Of a DNA stretch of 59,047 nt, positions 9,357-18,840 are shown in pieces. The stretch is from an uncultured Alphaproteobacteria bacterium (GTDB lineage Bacteria > Pseudomonadota > Alphaproteobacteria > Methylaequorales > Methylaequoraceae). The position numbers and the translations under genes are program-made. The stretch is from contig CACMWI010000009.1 of NCBI GenBank assembly GCA_902617375.1, positions 1-59,047 of the forward strand. The letters run 5' to 3'. The notes under the pieces are model-generated. The model was not told the DNA's origin, did no database searches, and was given only the letters and a program-made list of their open reading frames with translations. Position 1 is the first letter of the stretch. Each line of letters begins with the position of its first letter.

Positions 9357-11167
9357 TCTTTTTTATATTCAGGAAGCATTTTTTCAAAAATTTCTAGAGA
9401 GTTTTTATTCCTTTTGTTTGTTATAAGTTTAATTAATTTATCGAAATCGGAATTTTTTGGAGAAAAGAGTTTGCTTGTTGTTGATAAAATGCCTTTGATG
9501 TTAGTCTTATTAATTTGTTCACTTTTAAAAAAAAGTTCTTCATTTATTTTTTCACCTTTCCTTAATCCAGTAAATTGAATTTTAATGTTTTTTTCATCTG
9601 CTCCTGATAGTATTAACATTTTTTTTGCAAGGTCTTTGATATAAATTGGGTCACCCATCTCTAGTATAAAGATTTCTCCATTGTCTGAGATCTGAAGTTG
9701 CGAAGAAATTAATACTAGTTCAACAGCTTCTCTAATAGTCATGAAAAATCTTCTAATTTTTGGATGTGTAATTTTTACTGGACCGCCTTCACTTATTTGT
9801 TTTTCAAAAACTGGAACAACTGAACCTGTTGAACCTAGAACATTGCCAAATCGAACGATTGTAAAAAGTGTGTCCTTTTCTTTAGAAGCAATTTTTTGAA
9901 TATATTTCTCACAAAGTCTCTTCGATGCACCCATTATATTAGAGGGATTTACAGCTTTATCGGTAGAAATAAAAACCATTTTTTTTATTTTTAAAAATTT
10001 ACAAAGCTGACAAAGTTTGACGGTTGCTAAAAAATTTGTGTGAAGAGCTTCTATGGGATCCGTTTCAACAAATGTAATGTGCTTTAATGCAGCTGTGTGG
10101 AAAATATAGTCAGGTTTGAATTTTCTTAGTATCTCCTCCATTTTACTAAAATCTTTTATATCCGTAAGACTTGGCAAAATATTTTCTTTGAGTTGTGATG
10201 AAATTTTGAAAAGGTTATATTCATTTTGCTCAAGTAAAATTAATAACTTTGGTTTTAATCTGTGAATTTGTCTACATAATTCACTTCCAATACTTCCACC
10301 AGCACCTGTAACTAAAATTATTTTTCCTTCAATACCCTCCAGAAGCTTTGGATCATTCACTTTTTGTTTTCTTCCTAAAATATCTTCGATGACAATTGGT
10401 TTGGGTATGAATTGACCTTGGTCCTTAATCGAAATTTCTGATATGCTTGGAAGCATCCCAATGGCCAGTCCATTTCGTTTTGAAAAAATGTAAAGTGATT
10501 CAAGAGTTTCAGATTTAACTTTGGAATCTGAAATGATAATTCTTTGTGGTGACTTTTTTATTTTCTTTAGACTTTCATTTATGGACTCTAGTTTATTAGT
10601 GGAGCCAAGAATGGGTATATTGTGAATCCTTCTTCCAATTGAGGACTCTTTAAAACTAATGATCCCAACAACTTCATAAAGAGAATTATCGTCTTGCTTA
10701 GAAAATCTTATAAAATTTTCTGTTGTAGGACTGTCTCCCACAACTAAAATTGGAACTTTTTTTAGATTATTTTTTTTCAAATAATCTTTCATAATCCTAT
10801 AGAAAACTCTTGGACTAGTAACGCTAAAAATTGAGATAATGAATAATAGAATTGGAAAGGACCGAGGTATATCTTCCAATCTAAATACAAGAAAAAAAAT
10901 ACCAAGTAATAGCAAAATTGAAACAGAAACACTCTTAATAATAGATTTTATTTCGTGAATGGACGCATACCTCCAAATCCCGTGATAAAGACCCATATAC
11001 TTAAGTAGGAAAATATTAGTAAACGAAAAAAAAATTAGAAACCACCATAATTCTCTGCAAAGAATTAAAGCACTGTCCAGATCCAATCTAATCCACAACG
11101 ATATGAAAAATGATACTCCAAAAAATATGAGATCATGCAAAATCGTAATTAAAATTCTAATATTCAT
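9353..11167 (-). CDS. Membrane-anchored nucleotide-sugar 4,6-dehydratase (CapD/PglF/WbpM type)
   Basis: A 604-residue protein. Four hydrophobic segments lie in the first ~120 residues. A Rossmann-like module starts near 140 (VVGDSP), and a short-chain dehydrogenase/epimerase domain begins with VTGAGGSIGSELCRQ near 285. STDKAVNP followed by MGASK supplies the active-site T-D-K and M-x-x-x-K arrangement typical of this subfamily, in which the usual Tyr is replaced by Met. Family members convert UDP-GlcNAc to a 4-keto-6-deoxy sugar, the first step to bacillosamine, QuiNAc or FucNAc-type sugars for surface glycans. ATGA overlaps link it upstream to the polyprenyl-phosphate transferase and downstream to purH. 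The exact sugar product cannot be read from sequence. Confidence 0.9.
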   Translation of the reverse strand: MNIRILITILHDLIFFGVSFFISLWIRLDLDSALILCRELWWFLIFFSFTNIFLLKYMGLYHGIWRYASIHEIKSIIKSVSVSILLLLGIFFLVFRLEDIPRSFPILLFIISIFSVTSPRVFYRIMKDYLKKNNLKKVPILVVGDSPTTENFIRFSKQDDNSLYEVVGIISFKESSIGRRIHNIPILGSTNKLESINESLKKIKKSPQRIIISDSKVKSETLESLYIFSKRNGLAIGMLPSISEISIKDQGQFIPKPIVIEDILGRKQKVNDPKLLEGIEGKIILVTGAGGSIGSELCRQIHRLKPKLLILLEQNEYNLFKISSQLKENILPSLTDIKDFSKMEEILRKFKPDYIFHTAALKHITFVETDPIEALHTNFLATVKLCQLCKFLKIKKMVFISTDKAVNPSNIMGASKRLCEKYIQKIASKEKDTLFTIVRFGNVLGSTGSVVPVFEKQISEGGPVKITHPKIRRFFMTIREAVELVLISSQLQISDNGEIFILEMGDPIYIKDLAKKMLILSGADEKNIKIQFTGLRKGEKINEELFFKSEQINKTNIKGILSTTSKLFSPKNSDFDKLIKLITNKRNKNSLEIFEKMLPEYKKE

Positions 11168-12186
11168 AAAAATTTCCTTGAATTAAAGAAAATTAATAAT
11201 GAAGAAGTACACAAAAAGGCAAGAATCAATGAGCTTACAGGATAATAATAAGAAAGGATGGCCAGTATTAATAAAATTGAATGTAAATAAATTATCTTCT
11301 TTAAAACATACTCGTGACTGTAACCTTTCCTCAAAATTTTTTGATAAAAGTGACTGCTGTGAGCCTGAAAAACATTTTCTTTTTTTACAAATCTTAAAAT
11401 TATTGTCGCAATAGAATCTAGCAGATAATAAAGCATAATGACTAGAAATGGTAAAATCAAATTGTACATTATCATATTATATATAACTATAAACCCTGCG
11501 ATAAAACCGAGCGGGATCGATCCAACATCCCCTAAAAAAATTTTAGAAGGTGGTTTGTTAACTGAGTAAAATGCAAATGATATTGTCAGAAGAATCAAAC
11601 TAAAATAAATAAAAGATTCTTCAATAAGCCCTAGAATAGCAAGAAAGTTTGTTAAAATAGATAAAGAACTTACCTGAACAGAAGTTATTCCGTCCATACC
11701 ATCCATAAAATTATACATATTGATTATCCATACCCATAGCATAACCAAAAAACAAAAAATAAAACCTAGTCCTAGAGATTCCATCCCGTTAAAAATAATT
11801 AAAAACTCAGATGAACTTATAAAAATATTCAATTGATCCTTAAAAAGATACAACGTAGAAAATACACAAAATATCTGAAATGTTAATCTGATTTTCGCAC
11901 TAATATTTTTTATATCATCCAAAAAAGAAACAATCGAAAGCAATAAACAGAATCCAAAAAATATTTTCCAATTATTATTGAACGTGTCTTCTAATAGAAA
12001 AATTACAGAAGTAGAAAATAAGAAAAGTGGAATCAATATAATACCAGCTCCTCGAGCCTTTGGTGTTTGATGGTTGCTTCTTTCAGTCGGAACATCTAAA
12101 AACATTGGATTTTTTAGAAGTTTTAATGCCCAGCTTAATAATGCAGAAGTTAGTGGATATAAAGCTAAAATTATTATAAAACTCAT
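11164..12186 (-). CDS. Undecaprenyl-phosphate sugar-1-phosphate transferase (WecA/WbpL-like, glycosyltransferase family 4)
   Basis: A 340-residue integral membrane protein with about ten hydrophobic helices. It carries the family markers NFMDGMDGIT (Mg-binding Asp-rich loop), FLGDVGS-PLGF, and an HSSHFYQK element near the C-terminus in the usual substrate-recognition loop. Members transfer a sugar-1-phosphate from a UDP-sugar to undecaprenyl phosphate at the inner membrane and so start O-antigen or capsule units. Paired with the 4,6-dehydratase it probably primes with a 6-deoxy-N-acetyl sugar, as WbpL does; that substrate is an inference. It is the promoter-proximal gene of this operon and starts 31 bp from the divergent UDP-sugar dehydrogenase. 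Confidence 0.88.
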   Translation of the reverse strand: MSFIIILALYPLTSALLSWALKLLKNPMFLDVPTERSNHQTPKARGAGIILIPLFLFSTSVIFLLEDTFNNNWKIFFGFCLLLSIVSFLDDIKNISAKIRLTFQIFCVFSTLYLFKDQLNIFISSSEFLIIFNGMESLGLGFIFCFLVMLWVWIINMYNFMDGMDGITSVQVSSLSILTNFLAILGLIEESFIYFSLILLTISFAFYSVNKPPSKIFLGDVGSIPLGFIAGFIVIYNMIMYNLILPFLVIMLYYLLDSIATIILRFVKKENVFQAHSSHFYQKILRKGYSHEYVLKKIIYLHSILLILAILSYYYPVSSLILAFLCTSSLLIFFNSRKFL

Positions 12187-12217
12187 AATTAATTAGAATC
12201 TATTATATTATTCATTA
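12187..12217. promoter_or_regulatory. 31-bp divergent promoter region with back-to-back -10 boxes
   Basis: Only 31 bp separate the ATG of the minus-strand transferase gene (12186) from the GTG of the plus-strand dehydrogenase gene (12218). On the minus strand TATAAT reads from 12207 to 12202, 15 nt from its ATG. On the plus strand TATTAT lies at 12201-12206, 11 nt from the GTG. Both mRNAs would have almost no leader, and the two -10 boxes share bases. Confidence 0.45.
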
Positions 12218-13477
12218 GTGATAAAAGAAAAGAAAATTGCAGTACTTGGTTTAGGATACGTTGGATTACCACTAGCTGTTGGGTTATGTTCATCTTATAA
12301 GACTATAGGTTTTGATATCAGTTTGGATAGGGTTAGTCAACTTCTCAAAGGAATTGATAAAACCTTGGAGGTGAATGAAACTAAACTTAAAAGTTGTTTA
12401 AAGGGTAAATTAATTGTTACAAATAATTTTAAAGATCTAAAAAACTGTAATATTTTCATCGCAACGGTACCAACACCCATCACTGAAAATTGCAAACCTG
12501 ACTTTAAGCCACTAAAAAATGTTTGCAAAACTATATCAAAATTATTGAAAAAGAATGATATCGTCGTGTTTGAAAGCACAGTGTATCCAGGTGCAACTGA
12601 AGAAATTTGTGCTCCAATACTTGAAAAAAACGATAAAAACTTCAAGTCGGGAAAAGATTTTTTTCTCGGATATTCGCCGGAAAGAGTTAATCCTGGAGAC
12701 AAAGTTCATACTATAGATAAAATTGATAAAGTAGTATCTGGTCAAAATAAAATGGTAGAAAAAGTACTTTTTGAGATTTATTCAAAACTCACTAAAGGTA
12801 AAGTTTTTTTAGCAAAGAATATTAAAGTGGCTGAAGCTTCTAAAGTAATTGAAAATTCTCAGAGAGATATAAATATTGCTTTTATTAATGAGGTAGCAAA
12901 AATATGTAATAAGTTAAATATTAGCGTTTATGATGTTTTGAATGCATCTTCAACAAAATGGAATTTCTTAAAATTTCAACCAGGTCTTGTTGGTGGTCAT
13001 TGTATAGGCGTAGATCCTTATTATTTAGCGCACAAATCATCAAAGTTAAAAATAGATCCAAAAGTTATTTTATCAGGAAGAAAAACAAATAACGAAATGC
13101 CAACTTTTATTGCAAAAAGGATAGATGAAAAATTGAAAAGAAAATCAAAAATATTATTTCTAGGTTTAACTTTTAAGGAGGACGTACCAGACTTAAGAAA
13201 CTCCAAATCTTTTGAAATTATTTCATTTTTAAAGAATAAACAACATATTGTAAAACTTCATGATCCATATGTGAAATCCGATGATTTGCAGTTGGTAAAC
13301 TTAAAAAAAATTAAAAACAATAGTTTTGATGCGTTTGTTTTGGCAGTGCCCCATAAATTCTATCTTCAGAGGATGGATTCTATTAAAAATTTACTAAAAT
13401 CCGATGGTATTTTTTTTGATATTAAAGGTAAGGTGAGTTCTAAAAGAGATAAAAACTTAAATTACTGGTCACTCTAG
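12218..13477 (+). CDS. UDP-N-acetylhexosamine / UDP-sugar 6-dehydrogenase (WbpA/TviB-like)
   Basis: A 419-residue nucleotide-sugar dehydrogenase that oxidises the C6 hydroxyl of a UDP-sugar to a carboxylate with two NAD+. The N-terminal NAD domain has VLGLGYVGLPLA near residues 9-20. ESTVYPGATEE marks the substrate-binding turn, and GYSPERVNPGD is typical of the UDP-HexNAc dehydrogenase branch. VGGHCIGVDPYYL contains the catalytic Cys (about residue 264). LGLTFKEDVPDLRNS opens the C-terminal domain. The start is GTG with no ribosome site, consistent with a near-leaderless message. It faces the heparinase gene tail to tail with a 4 bp gap. It supplies an acidic amino sugar to the adjacent polysaccharide pathway by inference. 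Confidence 0.9.
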   Translation: MIKEKKIAVLGLGYVGLPLAVGLCSSYKTIGFDISLDRVSQLLKGIDKTLEVNETKLKSCLKGKLIVTNNFKDLKNCNIFIATVPTPITENCKPDFKPLKNVCKTISKLLKKNDIVVFESTVYPGATEEICAPILEKNDKNFKSGKDFFLGYSPERVNPGDKVHTIDKIDKVVSGQNKMVEKVLFEIYSKLTKGKVFLAKNIKVAEASKVIENSQRDINIAFINEVAKICNKLNISVYDVLNASSTKWNFLKFQPGLVGGHCIGVDPYYLAHKSSKLKIDPKVILSGRKTNNEMPTFIAKRIDEKLKRKSKILFLGLTFKEDVPDLRNSKSFEIISFLKNKQHIVKLHDPYVKSDDLQLVNLKKIKNNSFDAFVLAVPHKFYLQRMDSIKNLLKSDGIFFDIKGKVSSKRDKNLNYWSL

Positions 13478-13481
13478 AGTA

Positions 13482-15092
13482 TTATGTTATAAGCCTGAAC
13501 AACCAATTAATTTTAGTTTTTGGAAAAATGCGGTCTTTTATCAAGATATGGTAATTAGGTTGTACTATTTTATTTTCTCCTAAATAAATGCCATCATGAA
13601 TTTCAATCTTTGGTTCTGAACATATAAATTCCCATCCCTGATTATTTCGTAATTTTAAAACAACTTTTTTTTTACTAGTAGTTACATTCAGTTTAATACT
13701 AGGATGAATATGAAATCTTAAAAAATATTTAAGGTTTTTATGTTTTTGATTTGTTTTAATATGTTTAAATGAATCTTCACCTCTAATAACAAAATTTTTA
13801 AGATCAATATGAATCAGTCTTTTATGAATAATACTAAAAATATCTTTGTAACCGTCGTGATAAGAATTTATCCATACATTTTCATTTTCATTGAATTTCT
13901 CAGAGAAAACTTTAGCAATTCTTGAAGTTGTATCTTTATCAAAAAAAATATCAGATGAATTTATTTCATTTATATTTAAAGTGCTGTGAGCTGCTGTTGA
14001 TCTCATAGCATCATCCCACTCTCTGTTGTTAACAAAAGGTGAGCCACAATTGACAACAATTTTTTCTGATAAATATGATAATTCAAATGAGAGAGAACCA
14101 GCTTGGGTTTTTTCCATCGAGGGACTCCCACAATCCATTATGAATATTAATTTATTTTTTGATACTCTATTAAAACCAGAGCATTCTGACACACTAGGAA
14201 GTCGATGTTTGTGACCAATTTTTTTTTGAAGATTATAAATTTTATTTGAACCAATAAAGTCGTATTTGTTAAAGATTGCTAAATGACCGTCTCCTAATCT
14301 AAAAAAATCAAGAATTAATGTCATTTCTTTTATTGTTTCATTTAAGCCATTTGGTAATTCTTTGTTTAGGTTTCCGAAAAAATTTTTAATATCTAGTATT
14401 GAACAAAGAAAATAAAAGTGTTCACTGGGAGACCTTAAGTAATGCATCCCATCCTTTATTGTAATTTCAATTGTTTTTTGTAAAAGTTTGACTGAGTAAT
14501 CAAAATTTTTTTCTAAGTTTTTAAAACACAAAGAAGCGAGAAGTAAAGATTTTGAAATAAAAATTTTGTTTTTAAGATTCTTAACTTTTTTTATTTTTTT
14601 TAATAATAAAATACTTTGTTTGTTAATATTTTCTGCAAACTTTTTTTGAAAACTCTCATTCGCTGTTTCGAAGAAAAAAGATAGATTGGTAAGTAGATAA
14701 AAAATTCTTTTTGACATAACCTCTACACCCCAAATATGCTGGCTCAAATAATCAGATTGATCAATCCATGATAGAATTTTCTGTCTTACAAAAATTCTCG
14801 CTTCATTAGTACCTACAGCTCTTACATCTTTAATCCACATGAAGCTGTGAAGATAACAATTCCATGCGATACTTCCATGATTTTTATGCCAAACATCGCT
14901 ATTTAAAAATACACTTTCTTTTTGAAAGTTTAGAAAACCGTCAATTATTCGTGATCCTTCAAATTTATTTCCTTTCCAAAGACTTTCAGGATTACATTGT
15001 ATTTTTCCATCAATACTGTCATTAAAGATTTGATTGTAGAGGGTGTTTTTGAAAAAAAGAGATAATTGAAAATTTCTTAATATATTTTTCAT
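13482..15092 (-). CDS. Heparinase II/III-family protein
   Basis: A 536-residue protein with an N-terminal alpha/alpha-toroid region (about 60-280, with the SIAWNCYLHSFMWIKD element). A C-terminal beta-sandwich domain follows from about 320, with the conserved TAAHSTLNIN stretch containing the His used by heparinase II/III lyases. No signal peptide is apparent, so it may be cytoplasmic or act on polysaccharide precursors. In many alphaproteobacteria a gene of this family sits between rsmB and purH, with no known physiological substrate. Here it follows rsmB at a 5 bp gap on the same strand, but three polysaccharide genes separate it from purH. The family assignment is good; lyase activity is not demonstrated. 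Confidence 0.85.
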   Translation of the reverse strand: MKNILRNFQLSLFFKNTLYNQIFNDSIDGKIQCNPESLWKGNKFEGSRIIDGFLNFQKESVFLNSDVWHKNHGSIAWNCYLHSFMWIKDVRAVGTNEARIFVRQKILSWIDQSDYLSQHIWGVEVMSKRIFYLLTNLSFFFETANESFQKKFAENINKQSILLLKKIKKVKNLKNKIFISKSLLLASLCFKNLEKNFDYSVKLLQKTIEITIKDGMHYLRSPSEHFYFLCSILDIKNFFGNLNKELPNGLNETIKEMTLILDFFRLGDGHLAIFNKYDFIGSNKIYNLQKKIGHKHRLPSVSECSGFNRVSKNKLIFIMDCGSPSMEKTQAGSLSFELSYLSEKIVVNCGSPFVNNREWDDAMRSTAAHSTLNINEINSSDIFFDKDTTSRIAKVFSEKFNENENVWINSYHDGYKDIFSIIHKRLIHIDLKNFVIRGEDSFKHIKTNQKHKNLKYFLRFHIHPSIKLNVTTSKKKVVLKLRNNQGWEFICSEPKIEIHDGIYLGENKIVQPNYHILIKDRIFPKTKINWLFRLIT

Positions 15093-15097
15093 CTGTT

Positions 15098-16390
15098 TTA
15101 TTTTATGCGTTTTAAAATAGAAATAAAAAATCCATCCGCTTCTGCATTACAACCGAAATCTTCTGGTATGATGGTTAACATACCTTTTTTTAAATATTTT
15201 CCAAAATTACTGACAATGTTATTGAATTCAACAATTTTAAAATTTTTATTTTTTCTTAAAAAAGTTTCAATCTGGTTTGAGCCTTCACTTGAATGTATTG
15301 AGCAAACACAGTAAACTAAATAACCTCCAATTTTCAAAAATTGTTCTGATTTTTCAAGCATCCTTTGTTGTTTGTCAATTAACGTTTTTATGTTTTTTTC
15401 CTTGTCTCTGATCAATATTTCTGGTTTTTTTTGCATTAAACCTGATGCACTGCATGGCGCATCAATTAAAATACAATCGTATAAATCTGAGCATTCGTAA
15501 TTTAAAAAGTCCTCACAAATAATCTCTGTTTCAAATTTGAGCCTTTGTAGATTTTTTTTTAATCTTCTAATTCGTCTTTGTGATATTTCTAAAGATTTTA
15601 CATTAAAATTTTCTTCGATTAACTGAAATGTTTTTCCACCTGGTGCGGCACCAACATCTAGAACTGATATTTTTGATTTATCAACATTATTAAATATTCT
15701 TGAAATAAATTTAACTGGTAAAGTTGAGGAGATATTTTGAACCCACCAATCTCCTTCATTAAAACAAGGTTTGTTTTCAATCAAACCATCATTTTGAGTT
15801 TTTAAGAGATCATCTAAAATAAATTTTCCATTAAGAAGTTTTTCCCAATTCTTTTCTTTTAAACAATTAGCTTTAATTTTGATATTCAAACTTGGTTCAT
15901 TAATTACTCTTTTAGATATTTTTTCTAAAGTTTCTTTACCTAAATTTTGAATTATGTCATTTTTTATCCAATTTGGAATGTTGGTTGTATGATCTAAATT
16001 TTCAAGAATCTTGTATTTATTTCTGCAAATGTTTCTTAGGAGACCATTCACAAATTTGTCAACTTTATAGTTTTTAGATATTTCTACTGCAGTATTTACA
16101 ATGGAATAATCTTTTATATCTAAAAAAAGAATTTGACAAATTGATAATCTTAATAAATTCAAAATATAAAAATTTTTTTTTTTAATTGGAATTTTTACAT
16201 AGTCATTTAGAACTTTATCTACTTGTCCATTCCTTCTTAGAGTATTGAGAACTAAATATCTAACAAATGCTTTATCCCTCTGGTTTAGCCTGCTAAAGTT
16301 TTTACTTGAAAGAACTGCAGTTTCAAAAAACTCAAATTTTAAATAAATGTCAGTTAGTATTTGAGTTGCTATTTCTCTTGTGTTAAACAA
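15098..16390 (-). CDS. rsmB: 16S rRNA (cytosine-C5)-methyltransferase RsmB
   Basis: A 430-residue enzyme that methylates C967 of 16S rRNA using S-adenosylmethionine. Residues 1-130 form a NusB-like RNA-binding domain (RDKAFVRYLVLNTLRR). The methyltransferase domain has the SAM loop DVGAAPGGKTFQL (about 242-254), the motif IV DAPCSASG, and motif VI VYCVCSIHSSEG containing the catalytic Cys. The NusB plus Fmu architecture separates RsmB from other NOL1/NOP2/Sun proteins. It is divergent from the tiny SdhAF4 gene by 41 bp and leads the heparinase gene, a common alphaproteobacterial arrangement. Confidence 0.93.
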   Translation of the reverse strand: MFNTREIATQILTDIYLKFEFFETAVLSSKNFSRLNQRDKAFVRYLVLNTLRRNGQVDKVLNDYVKIPIKKKNFYILNLLRLSICQILFLDIKDYSIVNTAVEISKNYKVDKFVNGLLRNICRNKYKILENLDHTTNIPNWIKNDIIQNLGKETLEKISKRVINEPSLNIKIKANCLKEKNWEKLLNGKFILDDLLKTQNDGLIENKPCFNEGDWWVQNISSTLPVKFISRIFNNVDKSKISVLDVGAAPGGKTFQLIEENFNVKSLEISQRRIRRLKKNLQRLKFETEIICEDFLNYECSDLYDCILIDAPCSASGLMQKKPEILIRDKEKNIKTLIDKQQRMLEKSEQFLKIGGYLVYCVCSIHSSEGSNQIETFLRKNKNFKIVEFNNIVSNFGKYLKKGMLTIIPEDFGCNAEADGFFISILKRIK

Positions 16391-16431
16391 TGAATTATAG
16401 AAAGAGTAAAATTATTAACTAAATTATTATC

Positions 16432-16566
16432 ATGAATAAAAATATTAAACAAAAAAAAAGCAAAAACCTTAAACCGCTAAAAGAAAAAGAGATTGGTGGT
16501 CCAACTGGACCTGAACCGACAAGATATGGTGATTGGGAAAAAAAAGGTATTTGTTATGACTTTTAA
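16432..16566 (+). CDS. Succinate dehydrogenase assembly factor 4 family (DUF1674), 44 aa
   Basis: A 44-codon ATG ORF with a lysine-rich N-terminal half and the family hallmark at its C-terminus: [16 protein letters not shown], then KGICYDF. This tail is the conserved part of SdhAF4/DUF1674. In mitochondria and alphaproteobacteria these proteins aid flavinylation and assembly of the succinate dehydrogenase SdhA subunit. The N-terminal extension is shorter than in most relatives. It lies between divergent rsmB and convergent acs (4 bp gap), a place where DUF1674 genes are often found in this class. The family match is strong; the role in this organism is by homology. Confidence 0.9.
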   Translation: MNKNIKQKKSKNLKPLKEKEIGGPTGPEPTRYGDWEKKGICYDF

Positions 16567-16570
16567 TCTG

Positions 16571-18490
16571 TTAATCAACTCTATTCTTAATTAATTCTTC
16601 AACAACCTCTGGTTCATTCAGAGTCGAGACATCTCCAATTGCCTCTTCTTCTTTCGACGCAACCTTTCTTAATATCCTTCTCATAATTTTTCCTGATCTG
16701 GTTTTTGGTAGATTTGGCGCCCACTGAATTATATCAGGCGAGGCAATAGGTCCAATAACTGATCTTACCCATGAAACGAGTTCTTTTTTTAACTGATCAG
16801 TATATTCTTGTCCCTTCATTAAAGTAATATAGGCGTAAATTCCTTGACCCTTTATGTCATGAGGATAGCCCACAACTGCTGCTTCTGAAACTTTTTCGTG
16901 TAAAACTAACGCACTTTCAACTTCAGCAGTTCCTAGTCTATGACCTGAAACATTAATAACGTCATCAACCCGCCCTGTAATCCAGTAGTATCCATCTTCA
17001 TCTCTCTTACAACCATCGCCTGTGAAATATTTACCTTTGAAAGAAGAAAAATATGTATCAATAAATCTTTTATGATCGTTATAAACTGTTCTCATCATTC
17101 CTGGCCATGATGAGGTAATGCATAAATTGCCTTCACAAGCACCTTCAAGTACTTTTCCATCATTATCGACTATTACAGGCTCTACACCGTAAAAAGGCAA
17201 AGTAGCTGATCCAGGTTTGAGGGGAGTCGTTCCAGTTATTGGAGAAATCAGAGCTGCACCAGTTTCAGTTTGCCACCATGTGTCTATTACAGGACATCTT
17301 CCTTCTCCAACTATATCATAATACCATTTCCAAGCCTCTGGATTTATTGGTTCTCCTACTGTTCCAAGAATTCTTAATGAAGATCTTTTTGTTTTCTTTA
17401 CAAAATCATCCCCCAACCCCATCAAAGCTCTAATAGCTGTTGGAGCAGTATAAAAAATATTGACATGAAATTTATCTATTACCTCCCAGAACCTTGCTGC
17501 TGTGGGGAAAGTTGGGATACCCTCAAACATCAATGTTGTTCCACCATTACACAAAGGACCATACACAATATAAGAATGACCAGTAACCCAGCCAACATCT
17601 GCTGTGCACCAATAAATATCTTTCTCTTGAAGGTTGAAGATAATTTTGTGACTCAATGAGGCGTGAAGAAGATAGCCAGCGCTCGTATGGAGTACCCCTT
17701 TTGGCTTACCTGTTGATCCTGAGGTGTATAAAATAAATAAAGGATCTTCAGAATTTTGTTCAACAGGTTCACATTCGTTTGATTGGTTGGCAATAAGTTC
17801 ATGATACCAAATATCATTTCCATTTTCAAAGTGATCTTCGCTGCTTGTTCTTTTTACAATAATATTTTTTTTTATTTTTTTGTAACCTTTCAAGGCTTCT
17901 TTCACATTTGCTAATAATGAAATTTTTTTCCCACCTCTAATACCCTCATTTGCAGTTATTATAAATGTAGAGCTACAATCATCGAGTCTATTTCTTAAAG
18001 ATTCGGGTGCAAAACCTCCAAAAACAACAGAGTGTATAGCTCCTAATCTGGCACAAGATAACATTGCTATTGCTGCTTCTGGTATCATTGGCATATAGAT
18101 AGTTACCCTATCTCCCTTTTTCACACCAATAGATTTTAGTCCATTGGAAAATTTACAAACTTCTTCATAAAGCTCTCTATAAGTTATTTTTTTTGAAATA
18201 TTTGGATCATCTGATTCCCAGATAATGGCAGTTTTGTTACCTCTGTCTTTAAGATGCCTATCTAAACAGTTAAAACTTACATTTAATGTGCCGTCTGCAA
18301 ACCATTTGATACTTATGTCTTTTTCGAATGAACTTTCTCTAGTTTTGGTGAACTTTTTTATCCAACTTATTGAATTTGCTTTTTCTGTCCAAAAGTCTTC
18401 CGGATTATTGATTGATCTTAAATATTCTTTCTTATAATCCTCAAAAGATAAACTTTTATGGTTGGTTTTATTTATTATTATATTTTTCAT
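16571..18490 (-). CDS. acs: Acetyl-CoA synthetase, AMP-forming
   Basis: A 639-residue cytoplasmic enzyme that activates acetate to acetyl-CoA through acetyl-AMP. The N-terminal ACS domain is followed by the P-loop [11 protein letters not shown] (about 260-270). WWQTETG (about 415) places Trp in the acyl pocket, as expected for acetate rather than longer acids. [14 protein letters not shown] opens the C-terminal domain, and [10 protein letters not shown] near 610 holds the catalytic Lys that is a known acetylation target in this family. Length matches the family. It ends 4 bp from the SdhAF4 gene and starts 77 bp downstream of yciI, so it probably has its own promoter. A propionyl-CoA synthetase is a less likely alternative. 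Confidence 0.95.
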   Translation of the reverse strand: MKNIIINKTNHKSLSFEDYKKEYLRSINNPEDFWTEKANSISWIKKFTKTRESSFEKDISIKWFADGTLNVSFNCLDRHLKDRGNKTAIIWESDDPNISKKITYRELYEEVCKFSNGLKSIGVKKGDRVTIYMPMIPEAAIAMLSCARLGAIHSVVFGGFAPESLRNRLDDCSSTFIITANEGIRGGKKISLLANVKEALKGYKKIKKNIIVKRTSSEDHFENGNDIWYHELIANQSNECEPVEQNSEDPLFILYTSGSTGKPKGVLHTSAGYLLHASLSHKIIFNLQEKDIYWCTADVGWVTGHSYIVYGPLCNGGTTLMFEGIPTFPTAARFWEVIDKFHVNIFYTAPTAIRALMGLGDDFVKKTKRSSLRILGTVGEPINPEAWKWYYDIVGEGRCPVIDTWWQTETGAALISPITGTTPLKPGSATLPFYGVEPVIVDNDGKVLEGACEGNLCITSSWPGMMRTVYNDHKRFIDTYFSSFKGKYFTGDGCKRDEDGYYWITGRVDDVINVSGHRLGTAEVESALVLHEKVSEAAVVGYPHDIKGQGIYAYITLMKGQEYTDQLKKELVSWVRSVIGPIASPDIIQWAPNLPKTRSGKIMRRILRKVASKEEEAIGDVSTLNEPEVVEELIKNRVD

Positions 18491-18567
18491 TTATTTCGGT
18501 TTACTAGATGAATTCTAACTCTGTGATAAGCAAATGGTCAACGTTAATTTTTCAATTAAAAGAAATT

Positions 18568-18840
18568 TTATATAACTTTTTTAAATCTAATTATGTTTAC
18601 CTCTTTAAAAAGATTAACTTTTGAGTAAGGATCGTCGTTTAAAAACTTTTTCACAGCACTAAGCTTATCAAAATCAACAATTAAAACTGTACCCACAGGG
18701 TTATCGTTTTTATCCAAAATTGGCCCAGCAAGAATTAATTTTTTTTTTATTTTTTTTAAATATTTGATGTGTTTTTCTCTAGTTGAAAGTCTCAAATCAA
18801 TCGAATTTTCTTTATCTGTGCAAGTTATAAGGTAGGCCAT
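18568..18840 (-). CDS. YciI-family protein
   Basis: A 90-residue single-domain protein of the YciI/DUF1428-like ferredoxin-fold dimer family. LRLSTREKHIKYL holds the R-x-x-H-x-x-Y/L-type motif, followed by LAGP-LD and G-VLIVDF, with DPY-K--LF near the C-terminus. The His/Asp pair is the presumed active site; the biochemical role is not established. The start overlaps the gpsA stop by one base (TAATG), and a tsaD-gpsA-yciI order is familiar in alphaproteobacteria. Confidence 0.85.
   Translation of the reverse strand: MAYLITCTDKENSIDLRLSTREKHIKYLKKIKKKLILAGPILDKNDNPVGTVLIVDFDKLSAVKKFLNDDPYSKVNLFKEVNIIRFKKVI

Noticed and set aside
12337..12745. Two overlapping antisense frames inside the UDP-sugar dehydrogenase gene
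   Set aside because: The dehydrogenase motifs on the plus strand are complete, so these are shadows.
18491..18567. Regulatory RNA between acs and yciI
   Set aside because: 77 bp of AT-rich DNA with no hairpin or conserved motif beyond possible promoter sequence.
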